DNA of 64,000 nucleotides, taken from positions 1-64,000 of the forward strand of contig CAJTQV010000002.1 in assembly GCA_910578385.1 (NCBI GenBank). Reading direction: 5' to 3'. Under the pieces are notes generated by a model. It saw only the letters and a list, made by a program, of their open reading frames with translations. It was not told the DNA's origin and ran no database searches. A program made the translations under genes and the position numbers. This stretch comes from an uncultured Muribaculaceae bacterium (GTDB taxonomy: Bacteria > Bacteroidota > Bacteroidia > Bacteroidales > Muribaculaceae). This document shows positions 42,444 to 50,782 of the stretch, one piece after another (position 1 is the first letter of the stretch; every line of letters begins with the position of its first letter).

Positions 42444-42997
42444 CTGAGCGCCGCTTCAATTTGCATCTGCTCCCCGATATACTCCAACATGGCTTCCTCC
42501 GCGTTCATTACCTGTGCCATTGAAATTGGAGAAATCACATTGGTGCCATGTACACGTCTGTTTGCCTCATTCCATGCCGCATCATGCGATTTACTCATGA
42601 GTTGTCCGAAAGTCATTGATTGATGTTCTGCAATAGACTCATCCAATACATCAATTTCCGTCTTCGAAAGAAATTTCAAGTTCGCCTCTCTTTTTGGGAG
42701 AAGGACATTTGGAGCATCTTCCCCGGCAAACTGAACGACCGCCGACAAATCCTCGGAAAGTTTCATGCTCGAATGCCCGAGTTCTTTTACCGCGTCATAG
42801 AGGCGCATCGGTACGGGCCCATATTTCAAAGCGCAAAACTCATCGGGCACAATGCCACTGCCCCATTTTGCAAGATGTTTCATCTCTGCAAAATAGAGAA
42901 TCTTGAAAACGTGGTAATAGTCAGAGCCTCCAGTCTTGCAAAGAATGTACAGCACCAACTCCGTGAGTTTCTTGCTATCAAAATCCGTCATGGGCAT
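42440..42997 (-). CDS. Panacea (DUF4065 / SocA-like) antitoxin candidate
   Basis: The 185-residue protein carries a Panacea domain. The helical start LTELVLYILCKTGGSDYYHV is followed by KILYFAEMKHLAKWG, then the hallmark FCALKYGPVPMRLYDAVKEL, and SMTFGQLMSKSHDAAWNEAN near the end. Panacea proteins act as antitoxins for diverse toxins, some through chaperone or protease adaptors. The gene is first of two, with the partner overlapping. Nested inverted repeats in front of it (43033-43144) could serve as its operator. Confidence 0.8.
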   Translation of the reverse strand: MPMTDFDSKKLTELVLYILCKTGGSDYYHVFKILYFAEMKHLAKWGSGIVPDEFCALKYGPVPMRLYDAVKELGHSSMKLSEDLSAVVQFAGEDAPNVLLPKREANLKFLSKTEIDVLDESIAEHQSMTFGQLMSKSHDAAWNEANRRVHGTNVISPISMAQVMNAEEAMLEYIGEQMQIEAALR

Positions 42998-43018
42998 TTA
43001 TATTTTCTTTATCTAACG

Positions 43019-43172
43019 TATGAATTTATACTGCGGTTTATTAAGTTAATGAGTCATTTTAAATTTAAGTAACGAGTTTTTAATTTGAATTTAAAATGAC
43101 TGATTACTTAGTTCTGCAAATATACTAAATATTTCATAAACCGCAAAATGGCTTAAAACTATGAATTTATAC
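43019..43172. repeat. Nested inverted repeats flanked by a 13-bp direct repeat
   Basis: TATGAATTTATAC occurs at 43019-43031 and 43160-43172. Inside lies GCGGTTTAT (43033-43041) with ATAAACCGC (43136-43144), and inside that AGTCATTTTAAATT (43052-43065) with AATTTAAAATGACT (43088-43101). The whole 154-nt unit could be the operator region of the Panacea operon or a small palindromic mobile element. Confidence 0.65.
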
Positions 43173-43181
43173 AGGCTGTAA

Positions 43182-43298
43182 TCATGGAACGGTAGTTACG
43201 TTCATCTCGCAGCGGGCGCAGTAGCACATGGTCATGCATCCCGTTTCTCCCTCCTGACGGCACCCCTCGATCGCTTCGGCAAACTTATCTACTCCATA
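43182..43298 (-). pseudogene. Truncated duplicate of the U32 peptidase 3' end
   Basis: The minus strand ends in CEMNVTTVP and stop, exactly as the intact U32 gene at 45671. Before that, segments near the catalytic tail (CRPEGET-like, FAEAIE-like) are shared, but roughly 105 nt are deleted between them. About 15 nt after the stop are also conserved with the intact copy (TTTATACAGGCTGT). Confidence 0.75.
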
Positions 43299-43345
43299 CT
43301 TTATCACCATCTTTTTTCAAACCGACCGGAAGGTCGTGTAATGGA
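43299..43345 (+). pseudogene. Second remnant of the RHH companion gene
   Basis: ACTTTATCACCATC and the following CCGACCGGAAGGTCGTGTAA match 41856-41902 with few changes. After that the two diverge. It abuts the duplicated U32 tail. Confidence 0.6.
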
Positions 43346-43437
43346 TAGCGAAATATCTTGTGTCGCACGGCGAAGCTTACGACAAAAAAAAGAATATGAA
43401 ATGACTCAGAAAGAAAAACGTTTAGAGATACGACACT

Positions 43438-43488
43438 AAAATGAGACTGTCTAACAATCAAACAATTAACGCTAGACAGCCTCATTTT
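43438..43488 (+). terminator. Strong bidirectional-looking terminator
   Basis: ATGAG, one mismatch, CTGTCTA (43441-43453) pairs with TAGACAG, one mismatch, CTCAT (43473-43485). T-tracts flank the stem. It lies between the remnants and the peptidase island; the stretch 43489-43666 after it is AT-rich with no gene and probably holds the peptidase promoter. Confidence 0.75.
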
Positions 43489-43666
43489 TATTGTTGTATT
43501 TCATAAAGCAGAGTCATCATATCACATAGATACTTGTAGTCTAATTATCTTGTAAACTACAAAACAATTAAAATAAAGTTAATATATGTTATTTTTTAAA
43601 TTTTATTAGCAATTTTAAAATATTATTTCTATTTTAGCAAAAAAATAACCACAAACATCTTATATC

Positions 43667-44836
43667 ATGAAAAAATTATTATTCATATTGTCGATAGCCA
43701 TCATAATGATTGCTTCGGGCTGCTCTAATATTGACGAGCCTCTACAGAAAATAACAAAAGACACATCTTCTGCAATTTCTCAAAAAATTACGGAAGAGGA
43801 GGCATTGCATATCGCGAATATCGCAGTGGGAAATATCACTACAAGAAACATTTCTAACGAAATGATTAATACTGATTACATCATTTCAAACGAAGACAAA
43901 ACGAGAAGTAACACAAAATCAGACACACTGGCATATGTAATCAATTATCCAGATAACGGCGGCTTTGCAATTATCGCATCAACCCGCAACGTATATCCAA
44001 TCCTTGCATTCTCACATAGCGGCTATTTTGACACCTCACAAGATGCCGTTTCCAATGAATTTACAAAACATATCGAACCATTTATTCAAGAAGCGGAAAC
44101 ATCAAAAATCTATGAAGTCTCACATAAAGATTTCGATGCATGTAAATTTCAGTTGCCAGTTATTGGAATTTCCTTACATCAAGACGCACCTTGGAATAAA
44201 TATGTGGTAAAAGAACATCCAGATTGTCCAGTAGGATGCGTAGCTGTAGCAACTGCTACTGTTATGTGCTACTCAAAACCAGAAGTTAAATACCATGGAG
44301 TGACATATCCATTAAAAGAGATCGTCAGAGCAATCGAAGATGCGCCGACACTTGAACTTCGACCTTTAAACAGCGGGATTATTTCAGGAACTCTCCTTAT
44401 CTATACCTGTGCCCAGGCCAAAGACTCACTCGCAAAAATAATGTATTGGATTGGGAAAGATGTGGATATGATTTATGACAAAGATGGCAGTTCCGCAACA
44501 AGCACAAAGGCATTCTCTCTTTGCTGTTCTTTAGGATATGAGATTCCATCCGGTTATCAGGATTATGATTTTGATCGAATATTCAATTATCTTAGGCAGG
44601 ATTATATGATATATCTGAGAGGTCGAGATGACGAAGTAGGTGGTCACGCATGGGTAAGCCATGGATACAGATATTGCATAGACCCTGATGACCCATCTAA
44701 GATTATAAATAAATACATATATTGCGACTGGGGGCAGGGAGGTGCATCCAACGGATATTTCAATGGGAACGTCTTCAATGCCTTAGGCTATAACTTTAAG
44801 CCATTAAAATATTTTGCCCTTAAGCGTGAGTATTAA
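43667..44836 (+). CDS. C10 family cysteine peptidase (SpeB-like), lipoprotein
   Basis: The signal peptide ends in a lipobox (MIASGCSN), so the protein is probably a surface lipoprotein. A pro-domain (ITEEEALHIANIAVGN, then TLAYVINYPDNGGFAIIAST) precedes the peptidase. The catalytic Cys lies in CPVGCVAVATATVM and the catalytic His in VGGHAWVSHGYRY, with a C-terminal DWGQGGASNGYFNGNVF loop, all as in streptopain. Similar Bfp proteases occur in Bacteroides fragilis. The base composition is clearly more AT-rich than the flanks, suggesting transfer. A small secreted protein follows, possibly its partner. Confidence 0.92.
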   Translation: MKKLLFILSIAIIMIASGCSNIDEPLQKITKDTSSAISQKITEEEALHIANIAVGNITTRNISNEMINTDYIISNEDKTRSNTKSDTLAYVINYPDNGGFAIIASTRNVYPILAFSHSGYFDTSQDAVSNEFTKHIEPFIQEAETSKIYEVSHKDFDACKFQLPVIGISLHQDAPWNKYVVKEHPDCPVGCVAVATATVMCYSKPEVKYHGVTYPLKEIVRAIEDAPTLELRPLNSGIISGTLLIYTCAQAKDSLAKIMYWIGKDVDMIYDKDGSSATSTKAFSLCCSLGYEIPSGYQDYDFDRIFNYLRQDYMIYLRGRDDEVGGHAWVSHGYRYCIDPDDPSKIINKYIYCDWGQGGASNGYFNGNVFNALGYNFKPLKYFALKREY

Positions 44837-45029
44837 AGTTTCAAATTTAAACCTAAACGAAGAAGCAAGTAATCGTTTAAATTAGACTACATCAATTTTA
44901 AATTTATAACTCACTCGAATGCAATCTGCTTAGCTATTTTTTAACCTGTATTGGCTACAAAAGTAGTAAGCAGATAGCATTCAAATCAGTTAAACATCTA
45001 CTTACTAACAATTACCAACTTAATAGCCT

Positions 45030-45653
45030 ATGGTAATAAAACTTGTCAAATTATTATTAGCTTCGGTCATAGCTATATCGGCACAAACGGCATGTGGGCA
45101 GAATGTGTTTCGTGAGGGAATGATCTGGAAGACAGAAACCGGTAATTTATCCCGGCGACACATGGAGCTGGCATATATACTCGACGGAGATACGTTAATT
45201 GGAAAGACCCACGCCTTGAAGCTCTACTGCATAAAAGATGGCAATACCGCACGACGGGAACTGCGAGCCATAATACGGGCTGAGCCTGACAAGGTTTATT
45301 TTTTATCCGGAAGCAAACCCAAGAAATGGATTCTGCTTTATGACTTCTCATTGAAGTCTGGGGATGGCTGCCATGTCGGGACAATACCTCCGGCCGGCAG
45401 TATGGAATCCACTCCCAAAACCACTTACGTAAGGTGCAAGAGACTTATCAACAGTGGAGACTCAGGGGAACACACTGTCATGATAATGGAAGAGCCATTT
45501 GAGGGCAACGATTGTACAGGGCGCTGGATAAAAGGCATTGGTGGTATTCAAGGAATCTTGGTTAACAATGGCTTCTGCCTCGATGGGCGTAATACCACTC
45601 TCCGTCAAGTCACATGCGGGGATAGTACTCTGTATAAGACAACAAAACTATAA
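45030..45653 (+). CDS. Secreted protein of unknown function, 207 aa
   Basis: A signal peptide (LVKLLLASVIAISAQTACG) precedes a beta-rich domain (FREGMIWKTETGNLSRRHME, LIGKTHALKLYCIKDG). This pattern is seen in small secreted Bacteroidales proteins near C10 peptidases, some of which may be inhibitors or substrates. Six cysteines fall in the mature part. It lies 193 nt after the peptidase gene in the same island. Function unproven. Confidence 0.7.
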   Translation: MVIKLVKLLLASVIAISAQTACGQNVFREGMIWKTETGNLSRRHMELAYILDGDTLIGKTHALKLYCIKDGNTARRELRAIIRAEPDKVYFLSGSKPKKWILLYDFSLKSGDGCHVGTIPPAGSMESTPKTTYVRCKRLINSGDSGEHTVMIMEEPFEGNDCTGRWIKGIGGIQGILVNNGFCLDGRNTTLRQVTCGDSTLYKTTKL

Positions 45654-45670
45654 GTTTATACAGGCTGTTG

Positions 45671-47455
45671 TCATGGAACGGTGGTTACGTTCATCTCGCA
45701 GCGGGAGCAGTCGAAGTCGAGGCGGAAGGTGTGGGGGCCGGTCGCGATGGTGAGCGGGCCGGCATAGCGGGCGCGGCGGCGCGGATCCACGCTCTTGTCG
45801 CGCAAACAGCAGCCCAACTCGCGGCGCACGCAGTAGCGCGTGGTCATGACTACCGTCTCTCCCTCCGGGCGACAGACCTCAATCGCTTCGGCAAATTCCT
45901 CGACTCCATGGTCTGCGTAAAACTTTCGGGCAACAGAATTTGCCACGTTGTCACGTGCATCAAGCGCACGCGATGGATACTGACATTCACCCTCGGGCCG
46001 ACGGTAATCGAAACGGTAGGTCTCTGCGTTCGCACGGTCAAGTTCCTCGACCAGCCTGCGGCGCAATGCCGTCAGTTGCGAAGCGGGTATGAATGTCGTG
46101 CTGTCAAGCCGGTTCGTGAACTTCCCCAGACGGTAGCAGGTACCGCCCAACTTGGCAAACACAGGACGCGGATCCATCGGCTTGCGTGCCGGTGACTTGT
46201 CAACATCAAGGCTAATGCGCACGGCCACTCCCCTCTCATCCTCAGCCGTGACACCGTGCTCGTCAATAGTGATGTCAACGCTTATGGTGCGCGTGGCAGT
46301 CTCTTTCAACAGAGCCGTCTGCCACTGACGGTCGAGCGTGCGGTGTATCTCCGCGCCCTTCGGGAGTGTGAAAGGACGTGAGCCGATAATCCGGCCATTG
46401 TCCACACGGTTCACGCCCACGCCTTCGTACTCGCCCGACGCGTTGAAGAAACTTATTCCGTCTCCGTTGTTAAGCATCCGCGTGTCTGTCACAATCTCAC
46501 CCATCGACTTGGGGGTGCGCAGCGATGCCATCGACACCTGACGGCGACCACCGAGAAAATACTCCGTGAATCCACGGTTAAAGCTCTTAGACAAGTCAGG
46601 CGTAAAAGAAATTTCAGATTCCCCGAAAGATGCACGGCAATAACGGTCGGGATACCGTGCTATCACGCCATCAATCTCACGGCGGTAGGCCGCGGTGACA
46701 TTCTTTACATAATCAGCCTCCTTCAGTCGTCCCTCAATCTTGAAAGATGACGCACCGGCGAGAATGAGCTGTTCAATGGAACGCGACGCGTTGAAATCGC
46801 GCAACGAAAGAAGATACTTATCTTTCTCCACCACCTCTCCCCTGCCATTGCGCATGGTGTAAGGTAGACGGCACATCTGAGAACATTCTCCACGGTTGGC
46901 CGAACGTCCCATAGACATCTGGCTCGCGCCGCAGCGGCCCGAATAACTCACACAGAGCGCACCATGCACAAAGCATTCGAGCGGCACAGTGACCGCCTCT
47001 GCGATCTTCCGTATCTCATCAACAGACAGCTCACGCGCAAGCACAATCTGCGAGAATCCGACCGACTCAAGGAAACGGGCCTTTTCGGGAGTACGGGTGT
47101 CGCACTGTGTGCTGGCATGTAATGCTATCGGAGGAAGATTAAGACGCAAAAGTGACATATCCTGCACTATCAGCGCATCTACACCGACGCGATACAAATC
47201 CCAACAAAGTTTCTCGACAGCGGGCAGCTCCTTCTCATATACGAGCGTGTTGACGGTGATATATACACAGGCGCGGAAGCGATGGGCGAATTCAACCACC
47301 TCGCGGATATCCTCGATAGAATTAGCTGCACGGCGGCGTGCCCCGTGACTCGGGCCACCCATATACACAGCGTCGGCACCATGCAGGATAGCCTGAATGG
47401 CAACATGCTTGTCGGCAGCCGGGGCGAGGAGTTCGAGTGAACGTCTGTTGCTCAT
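45671..47455 (-). CDS. U32 family peptidase / tRNA hydroxylase family
   Basis: U32 proteins include TrhP and RlhA, which help hydroxylate RNA bases using prephenate, and enzymes once named collagenases. The signature lies at residues 160-190: ECFVHGALCVSYSGRCGASQ then NRGECSQMCRLPY, with the conserved cysteines. The 594-residue length and the additional C-terminal region with FRLDFDCSRCEMNV fit the longer, YrrO/YdcP-like group. It is transcribed just after smpB (12-nt gap). A degraded copy of its last 40 codons lies at 43182-43298. Confidence 0.9.
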   Translation of the reverse strand: MSNRRSLELLAPAADKHVAIQAILHGADAVYMGGPSHGARRRAANSIEDIREVVEFAHRFRACVYITVNTLVYEKELPAVEKLCWDLYRVGVDALIVQDMSLLRLNLPPIALHASTQCDTRTPEKARFLESVGFSQIVLARELSVDEIRKIAEAVTVPLECFVHGALCVSYSGRCGASQMSMGRSANRGECSQMCRLPYTMRNGRGEVVEKDKYLLSLRDFNASRSIEQLILAGASSFKIEGRLKEADYVKNVTAAYRREIDGVIARYPDRYCRASFGESEISFTPDLSKSFNRGFTEYFLGGRRQVSMASLRTPKSMGEIVTDTRMLNNGDGISFFNASGEYEGVGVNRVDNGRIIGSRPFTLPKGAEIHRTLDRQWQTALLKETATRTISVDITIDEHGVTAEDERGVAVRISLDVDKSPARKPMDPRPVFAKLGGTCYRLGKFTNRLDSTTFIPASQLTALRRRLVEELDRANAETYRFDYRRPEGECQYPSRALDARDNVANSVARKFYADHGVEEFAEAIEVCRPEGETVVMTTRYCVRRELGCCLRDKSVDPRRRARYAGPLTIATGPHTFRLDFDCSRCEMNVTTVP

Positions 47456-47467
47456 GCTTAAATCGAA

Positions 47468-47920
47468 TTATTTCTTGAACATGCGGTCTATTGCACGTTT
47501 GTCCTCGCGCTCGCGTATGGACTGACGCTTGTCATACTGCTTCTTGCCTCGGCCCACACCAATCTGCATCTTTGCCAGACCGCGCTCGTTGATGAACACC
47601 TTCAACGGCACGATGGTGTAGCCCGGGTCTTCCGATGCCTTCTGGAGCTTCTGGATTTCCTTTCGGTTCAGAAGGAGCTTGCGGTCGCGGCGCGCCACAT
47701 GGTTGTTGTACGAGCCATAGAAATACTCCGATATGTTCATGCCCTTGACCCATACCTCGCCGTTCTCGACAAGACAATATGTATCGACGAGCGATGCCTT
47801 TCCGTCGCGGATAGACTTGATCTCCGTGCCGGTCAGGACTATGCCGGCAATGTAAGTGTCGGTTATCTCGTAGTCGAACCGAGCACGTTTGTTTCTTATA
47901 TTAACCTCGTTGGCTTTCAT
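47468..47920 (-). CDS. smpB: SsrA-binding protein SmpB
   Basis: SmpB brings tmRNA to stalled ribosomes. The start MKANEVNIRNKRARF at 47920 matches the family, whereas an ATG at 47953 would add 11 residues. Conserved segments are GIVLTGTEIKSIRDGKASL, VKGMNISEYFYGSYN, RDRKLLLNRKEIQKL and GRGKKQYDKRQSIREREDKR, in order. The basic C-terminal tail that reaches into the ribosome is present. Confidence 0.96.
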   Translation of the reverse strand: MKANEVNIRNKRARFDYEITDTYIAGIVLTGTEIKSIRDGKASLVDTYCLVENGEVWVKGMNISEYFYGSYNNHVARRDRKLLLNRKEIQKLQKASEDPGYTIVPLKVFINERGLAKMQIGVGRGKKQYDKRQSIREREDKRAIDRMFKK

Positions 47921-47994
47921 AATATCTCTGTAGTCGCTGCACTGGCCGGCCATATCAGGAGGGTTGACAATGGCGTGCAGACAAGTTCAATTTA

Positions 47995-48002
47995 CAAAGA
48001 TA
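47995..48002 (-). promoter_or_regulatory. Putative smpB promoter
   Basis: TATCTTTG on the minus strand (48002-47995) lies about 75 nt before the SmpB start. The -33 box is weak. Confidence 0.45.
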
Positions 48003-48066
48003 TAACATTTATTTCAGTTGTGGCGTTTAAAACTTGAAAAAACGTATAAATTCGTATGATTTAAGC

Positions 48067-48669
48067 ATGAATACAAGTGATAATAACGGCATAGAGATTG
48101 AGGAGCATCCCTGGGAACCATATATTCCCGACGGGGCGAAGGTGCTGGTCATGGGTACTTTTCCGCCTCAGGCCAAGCGTTGGTCGATGGATTTTTATTA
48201 CCCGAACCGCACCAACGACTTCTGGTACATGATGGGGCTGATCTTCTTCGGCGACCGCAAGGCTCTTCTCGCGACTGATGGCCGCAGCTTTGACCTTGCA
48301 CGCATCAAGGCACTGCTCGATGAGAAAGGCATCGCTCTCAACGACACCGGGCGCAAGGTGCGCAGATTGAAGGGGAACGCCTCCGACAAATTCCTTGAGA
48401 TTGTGGAGCCGGTGCCGTTGGATGACCTTCTTGCACGTATGCCGGAATGTCACACGGTAGCTACCACAGGAGAGAAGGCGGCCGGGGTTGTAGCTGCACT
48501 GACAGGAACTGACGTACCCAAGATGGGCGAGATGGTGACAGACAGCCGTGGTCTGCACATTTGGCGTATGCCCTCCACAAGCCGCGCCTACCCTCTTAAA
48601 CTGGAAAAGAAAGCCGAATACTACGCCCGCCTCTTCCACGCCGCCGGGGTCGAAGGTGTTAGGTTTTAG
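48067..48669 (+). CDS. Uracil-DNA glycosylase-fold protein
   Basis: The ATG at 48067 was preferred over a TTG at 48034. The protein starts with a strand-loop of the UDG fold (VLVMGTFPPQAKRWSMDFYY) followed by NRTNDFWYMMGLIFFG. This resembles the MUG/UDG superfamily pattern for DNA base removal, and a C-terminal strand (MPSTSRAYPLKLEKKAEYY) has the SxS-like loop. The family is broad, so the exact substrate is unknown. It is divergent from smpB. Confidence 0.75.
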   Translation: MNTSDNNGIEIEEHPWEPYIPDGAKVLVMGTFPPQAKRWSMDFYYPNRTNDFWYMMGLIFFGDRKALLATDGRSFDLARIKALLDEKGIALNDTGRKVRRLKGNASDKFLEIVEPVPLDDLLARMPECHTVATTGEKAAGVVAALTGTDVPKMGEMVTDSRGLHIWRMPSTSRAYPLKLEKKAEYYARLFHAAGVEGVRF

Positions 48670-48716
48670 GCTTTAGGTTTTAGAAGGGAGGAGATTTAAA
48701 ATTTTAATTAATATAG

Positions 48717-48747
48717 TTTGTTATTTAGATAGTTATTACTATATTTG
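48717..48747 (+). promoter_or_regulatory. Promoter of the hipBA locus
   Basis: TTTG (48717-48720), 19 nt and TATATTTG (48740-48747) match the Bacteroidetes consensus closely. The hipB ATG lies at 48773. Confidence 0.8.
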
Positions 48748-48772
48748 CGATTAATTGGCAATATTTCAAACT

Positions 48773-49081
48773 ATGATTGAACCGGAATACCTCACCAACC
48801 GTGATATTCTTGAGATGCTCGCGAAGAGAGTCAAGGAGTATCGGCTTGCCGCGCGTCTCAGCCAAAAGGAGCTTGCTGAGAAGTCGGGGGTCGGATACAC
48901 TACGATAAGCCACTTCGAACAGGGAAAGCACGTGAATATTTCACTCAGCAACTTCATCTCGCTGCTCAGATGTGTAGGCATGGAGAGCCGCATGTTGGAG
49001 CTACTGCCGGAGCTGCCTGTTCCCCCTATGGCATTACGCGAGATAAACAAACTTATCCCCAAACGAGTAAGAAGAAAATAA
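48773..49081 (+). CDS. hipB: HipB-like XRE antitoxin
   Basis: A 102-residue helix-turn-helix protein with RVKEYRLAARLSQKELAEKSG and VGYTTISHFEQGKHV as the HTH core, followed by SLSNFISLLRCVGMES. HipB antitoxins bind their own promoter and neutralise HipA. The ATG at 48773 lies 19 nt after the predicted transcript start; an upstream in-frame start would sit on it. The hipA start follows after 5 nt. Confidence 0.85.
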   Translation: MIEPEYLTNRDILEMLAKRVKEYRLAARLSQKELAEKSGVGYTTISHFEQGKHVNISLSNFISLLRCVGMESRMLELLPELPVPPMALREINKLIPKRVRRK

Positions 49082-49086
49082 CAGCT

Positions 49087-49479
49087 ATGATCGACACACT
49101 TGACGTAATTCTTTGGAACAGAAAAATCGGGACTCTCATATCCACAAAGAAAGGATATAGAAACGAGATTTGTTTCTACTTTGACCCTGAATATGCAAAG
49201 AATGGAATGGATTTTGCTCCCCTGCGTGCACCGCTCGCCGGTATAGCTGCACAAAGAGGTTTGCCTGTGTATCCGGAAAGTGAAAGGGAATTCGGAGGTC
49301 TTCCTTCATTCATCTCCGATTCGCTGCCCGACCATTGGGGAAATGTCTTGTTCAGCGAATGGGCAAAGACTCATAACATCCATAATAAAGACCTTTCACC
49401 TCTTGACAGGCTGGCATACATAGGAAGACGAGGAATGGGGGCATTGGAATTTGTACCACCTGTAACAGCGGAAATTTAA
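49087..49479 (+). CDS. HipA N-terminal half, ended by an in-frame TAA
   Basis: This 130-residue product (MIDTLDVILWNRKIGTLI, then FGGLPSFISDSLPDHWGN and LDRLAYIGRRGMGALEFVPP) is the N-terminal subdomain of HipA. Reading stops at TAA (49477-49479). The same frame continues beyond with HipA-like sequence to the kinase half, so this is either a broken hipA or a separate HipS-like protein as in HipBST systems. No frameshift is involved. Confidence 0.8.
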   Translation: MIDTLDVILWNRKIGTLISTKKGYRNEICFYFDPEYAKNGMDFAPLRAPLAGIAAQRGLPVYPESEREFGGLPSFISDSLPDHWGNVLFSEWAKTHNIHNKDLSPLDRLAYIGRRGMGALEFVPPVTAEI

Positions 49480-49572
49480 AGGCCATTTCGTGTAGAGGTT
49501 GCAGAGTTATCAAAACTCGCCCAGACTGCTATTCGCGAAGCCAGGGATTTCCACGCAGTAATCAGTGCTGAT

Positions 49573-50364
49573 ATGGCGATTGAAAGCCTCTTCAAAGTAG
49601 GCACGTCAGCCGGGGGACGTCGCCCTAAGGCTGTGATAAACATCAATCCCGTTAACGGTGAATGTTATTCCGGTCAAGTTCCGACACCATTGGCCGGTTT
49701 TGTGCCGATGATTATAAAGTTTGATGAGCACGGAGACGCACCCACAACAAGGATTGAATACAGCTACTACCTGATGGCGCTCGATGCAGGTATGAAAATG
49801 ATGCCTTCAAGTCTTATGATAAGCAACAACGAGGTGCATTTTCTAACCGAGCGATTTGACCGCAAAGGACATGAGAAGATACACATCCAGACTTTAGCGG
49901 CCATGAATCCAGTTTCCTCATCTTATGAGGATTTATTCGACACCGCCCATAGACTCAGCATAAGGCCAGATGAAACAAGACTGTTGTTCCTACAGATGGT
50001 CATGAATGTTTTAGGAGGAAATGTAGATGACCACAACAAGAATTTCAGTTTTATGATGGATAAGGATGGTATATGGCACCTTACACCTGCGTATGACTTT
50101 ACATTCACCGTCGATGCCTCAGCACCGTTTTATGTGAACCGACACAGCATGACAATCAACGGCAAGACCCAAGATATAACCAAACGGGACCTTCTGGAAA
50201 TATCCGACAGATTCGGTATAAAAGGGGCTGCAGCAATAATAGACAGGGCAATCAATACAGTACGTTCCTACCGCGATTATGCAGTGCAGGCCAAAGTCCC
50301 TTCCCCCTGGATAAGCCGCATCGAACAGGAAATAACTTCACGGATACAAATTCTGAATCATTGA
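49573..50364 (+). CDS. HipA kinase core (C-terminal half of split hipA)
   Basis: The frame is the same as the upstream half. The ATG at 49573 starts a 263-residue protein that carries the ATP loop VGTSAGGRRPKAVI, the catalytic NVDDHNKNFSF and the metal site TPAYDFTFT. HipA toxins phosphorylate glutamyl-tRNA synthetase or related targets. All key kinase residues are present. In-frame sequence from 49480 to 49572 (RPFRVEVAELSKLAQTAIRE) also looks like HipA, supporting a recent nonsense mutation. Confidence 0.8.
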   Translation: MAIESLFKVGTSAGGRRPKAVININPVNGECYSGQVPTPLAGFVPMIIKFDEHGDAPTTRIEYSYYLMALDAGMKMMPSSLMISNNEVHFLTERFDRKGHEKIHIQTLAAMNPVSSSYEDLFDTAHRLSIRPDETRLLFLQMVMNVLGGNVDDHNKNFSFMMDKDGIWHLTPAYDFTFTVDASAPFYVNRHSMTINGKTQDITKRDLLEISDRFGIKGAAAIIDRAINTVRSYRDYAVQAKVPSPWISRIEQEITSRIQILNH

Positions 50365-50427
50365 AGTTGTTTAAACTATTTGATCTGATAAAGCAACAAT
50401 TAGATTTGTTCCACAACTTTATTATGA

Positions 50428-50580
50428 TTAAGTGGCGGGCATTGAGAGGTGCCAGCGGTTGGGGGCGTATTCGGTCAGGAGGAGGGGCCGGTCGGTCAGG
50501 AGGAGGTTGGGGATTTCGCGGTCGTAGGGATGTATGGCGTGCGAGGTCAGTTCGATTTCACGGCCCAGTTGCAAGTGCAT
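50428..50580 (-). pseudogene. Possible gene fragment or small ORF, 50 aa
   Basis: The minus strand reads MHLQLGREIELTSHAIHPYD then EIPNLLLTDRPLLLTEYAPN and WHLSMPAT. The codon use resembles neighbouring genes and the segment looks like the end of a larger protein, but no start or family was recognised. It may be a remnant left near the hipBA insertion. Confidence 0.35.
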
Positions 50581-50707
50581 GTAGATACTTTGGATTGAGC
50601 TGACCGATGAAGAAGTTCCGGTTTCAGCTGTTGGCTCCGTAGCATCTGAACGGGAGACACCGGGCACTCCGGCGGTTTCAAATCGGAGGATGGAGAGGGA
50701 ATATACA

Positions 50708-50737
50708 AGTCGTGGCGCTCCAAGGGGCGCCACGACT
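50708..50737 (-). terminator. Terminator-like hairpin after DUF4296
   Basis: AGTCGTGGCGC (50708-50718) pairs with GCGCCACGACT (50727-50737) with an 8-nt loop. No T-tract is seen on either side, so its strength is uncertain. Confidence 0.6.
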
Positions 50738-50782
50738 ATTTCTGTTGAGAGAAGTTGATTCTTCATTGCTTTATAAAAACTA

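Larger units (their letters stand above)
50365..50782. other. Spacer with possible gene remnant and terminator
   Basis: The spacer separates hipA from the convergent DUF4296 gene. It holds the hairpin at 50708-50737 and a coding-like stretch at 50428-50580 (minus), both listed separately. Nothing else was recognised. Confidence 0.4.

Noticed and set aside
47921..47953. Upstream start for smpB at 47953
   Set aside because: It would add 11 residues that do not match the SmpB N-terminus; the ATG at 47920 does.
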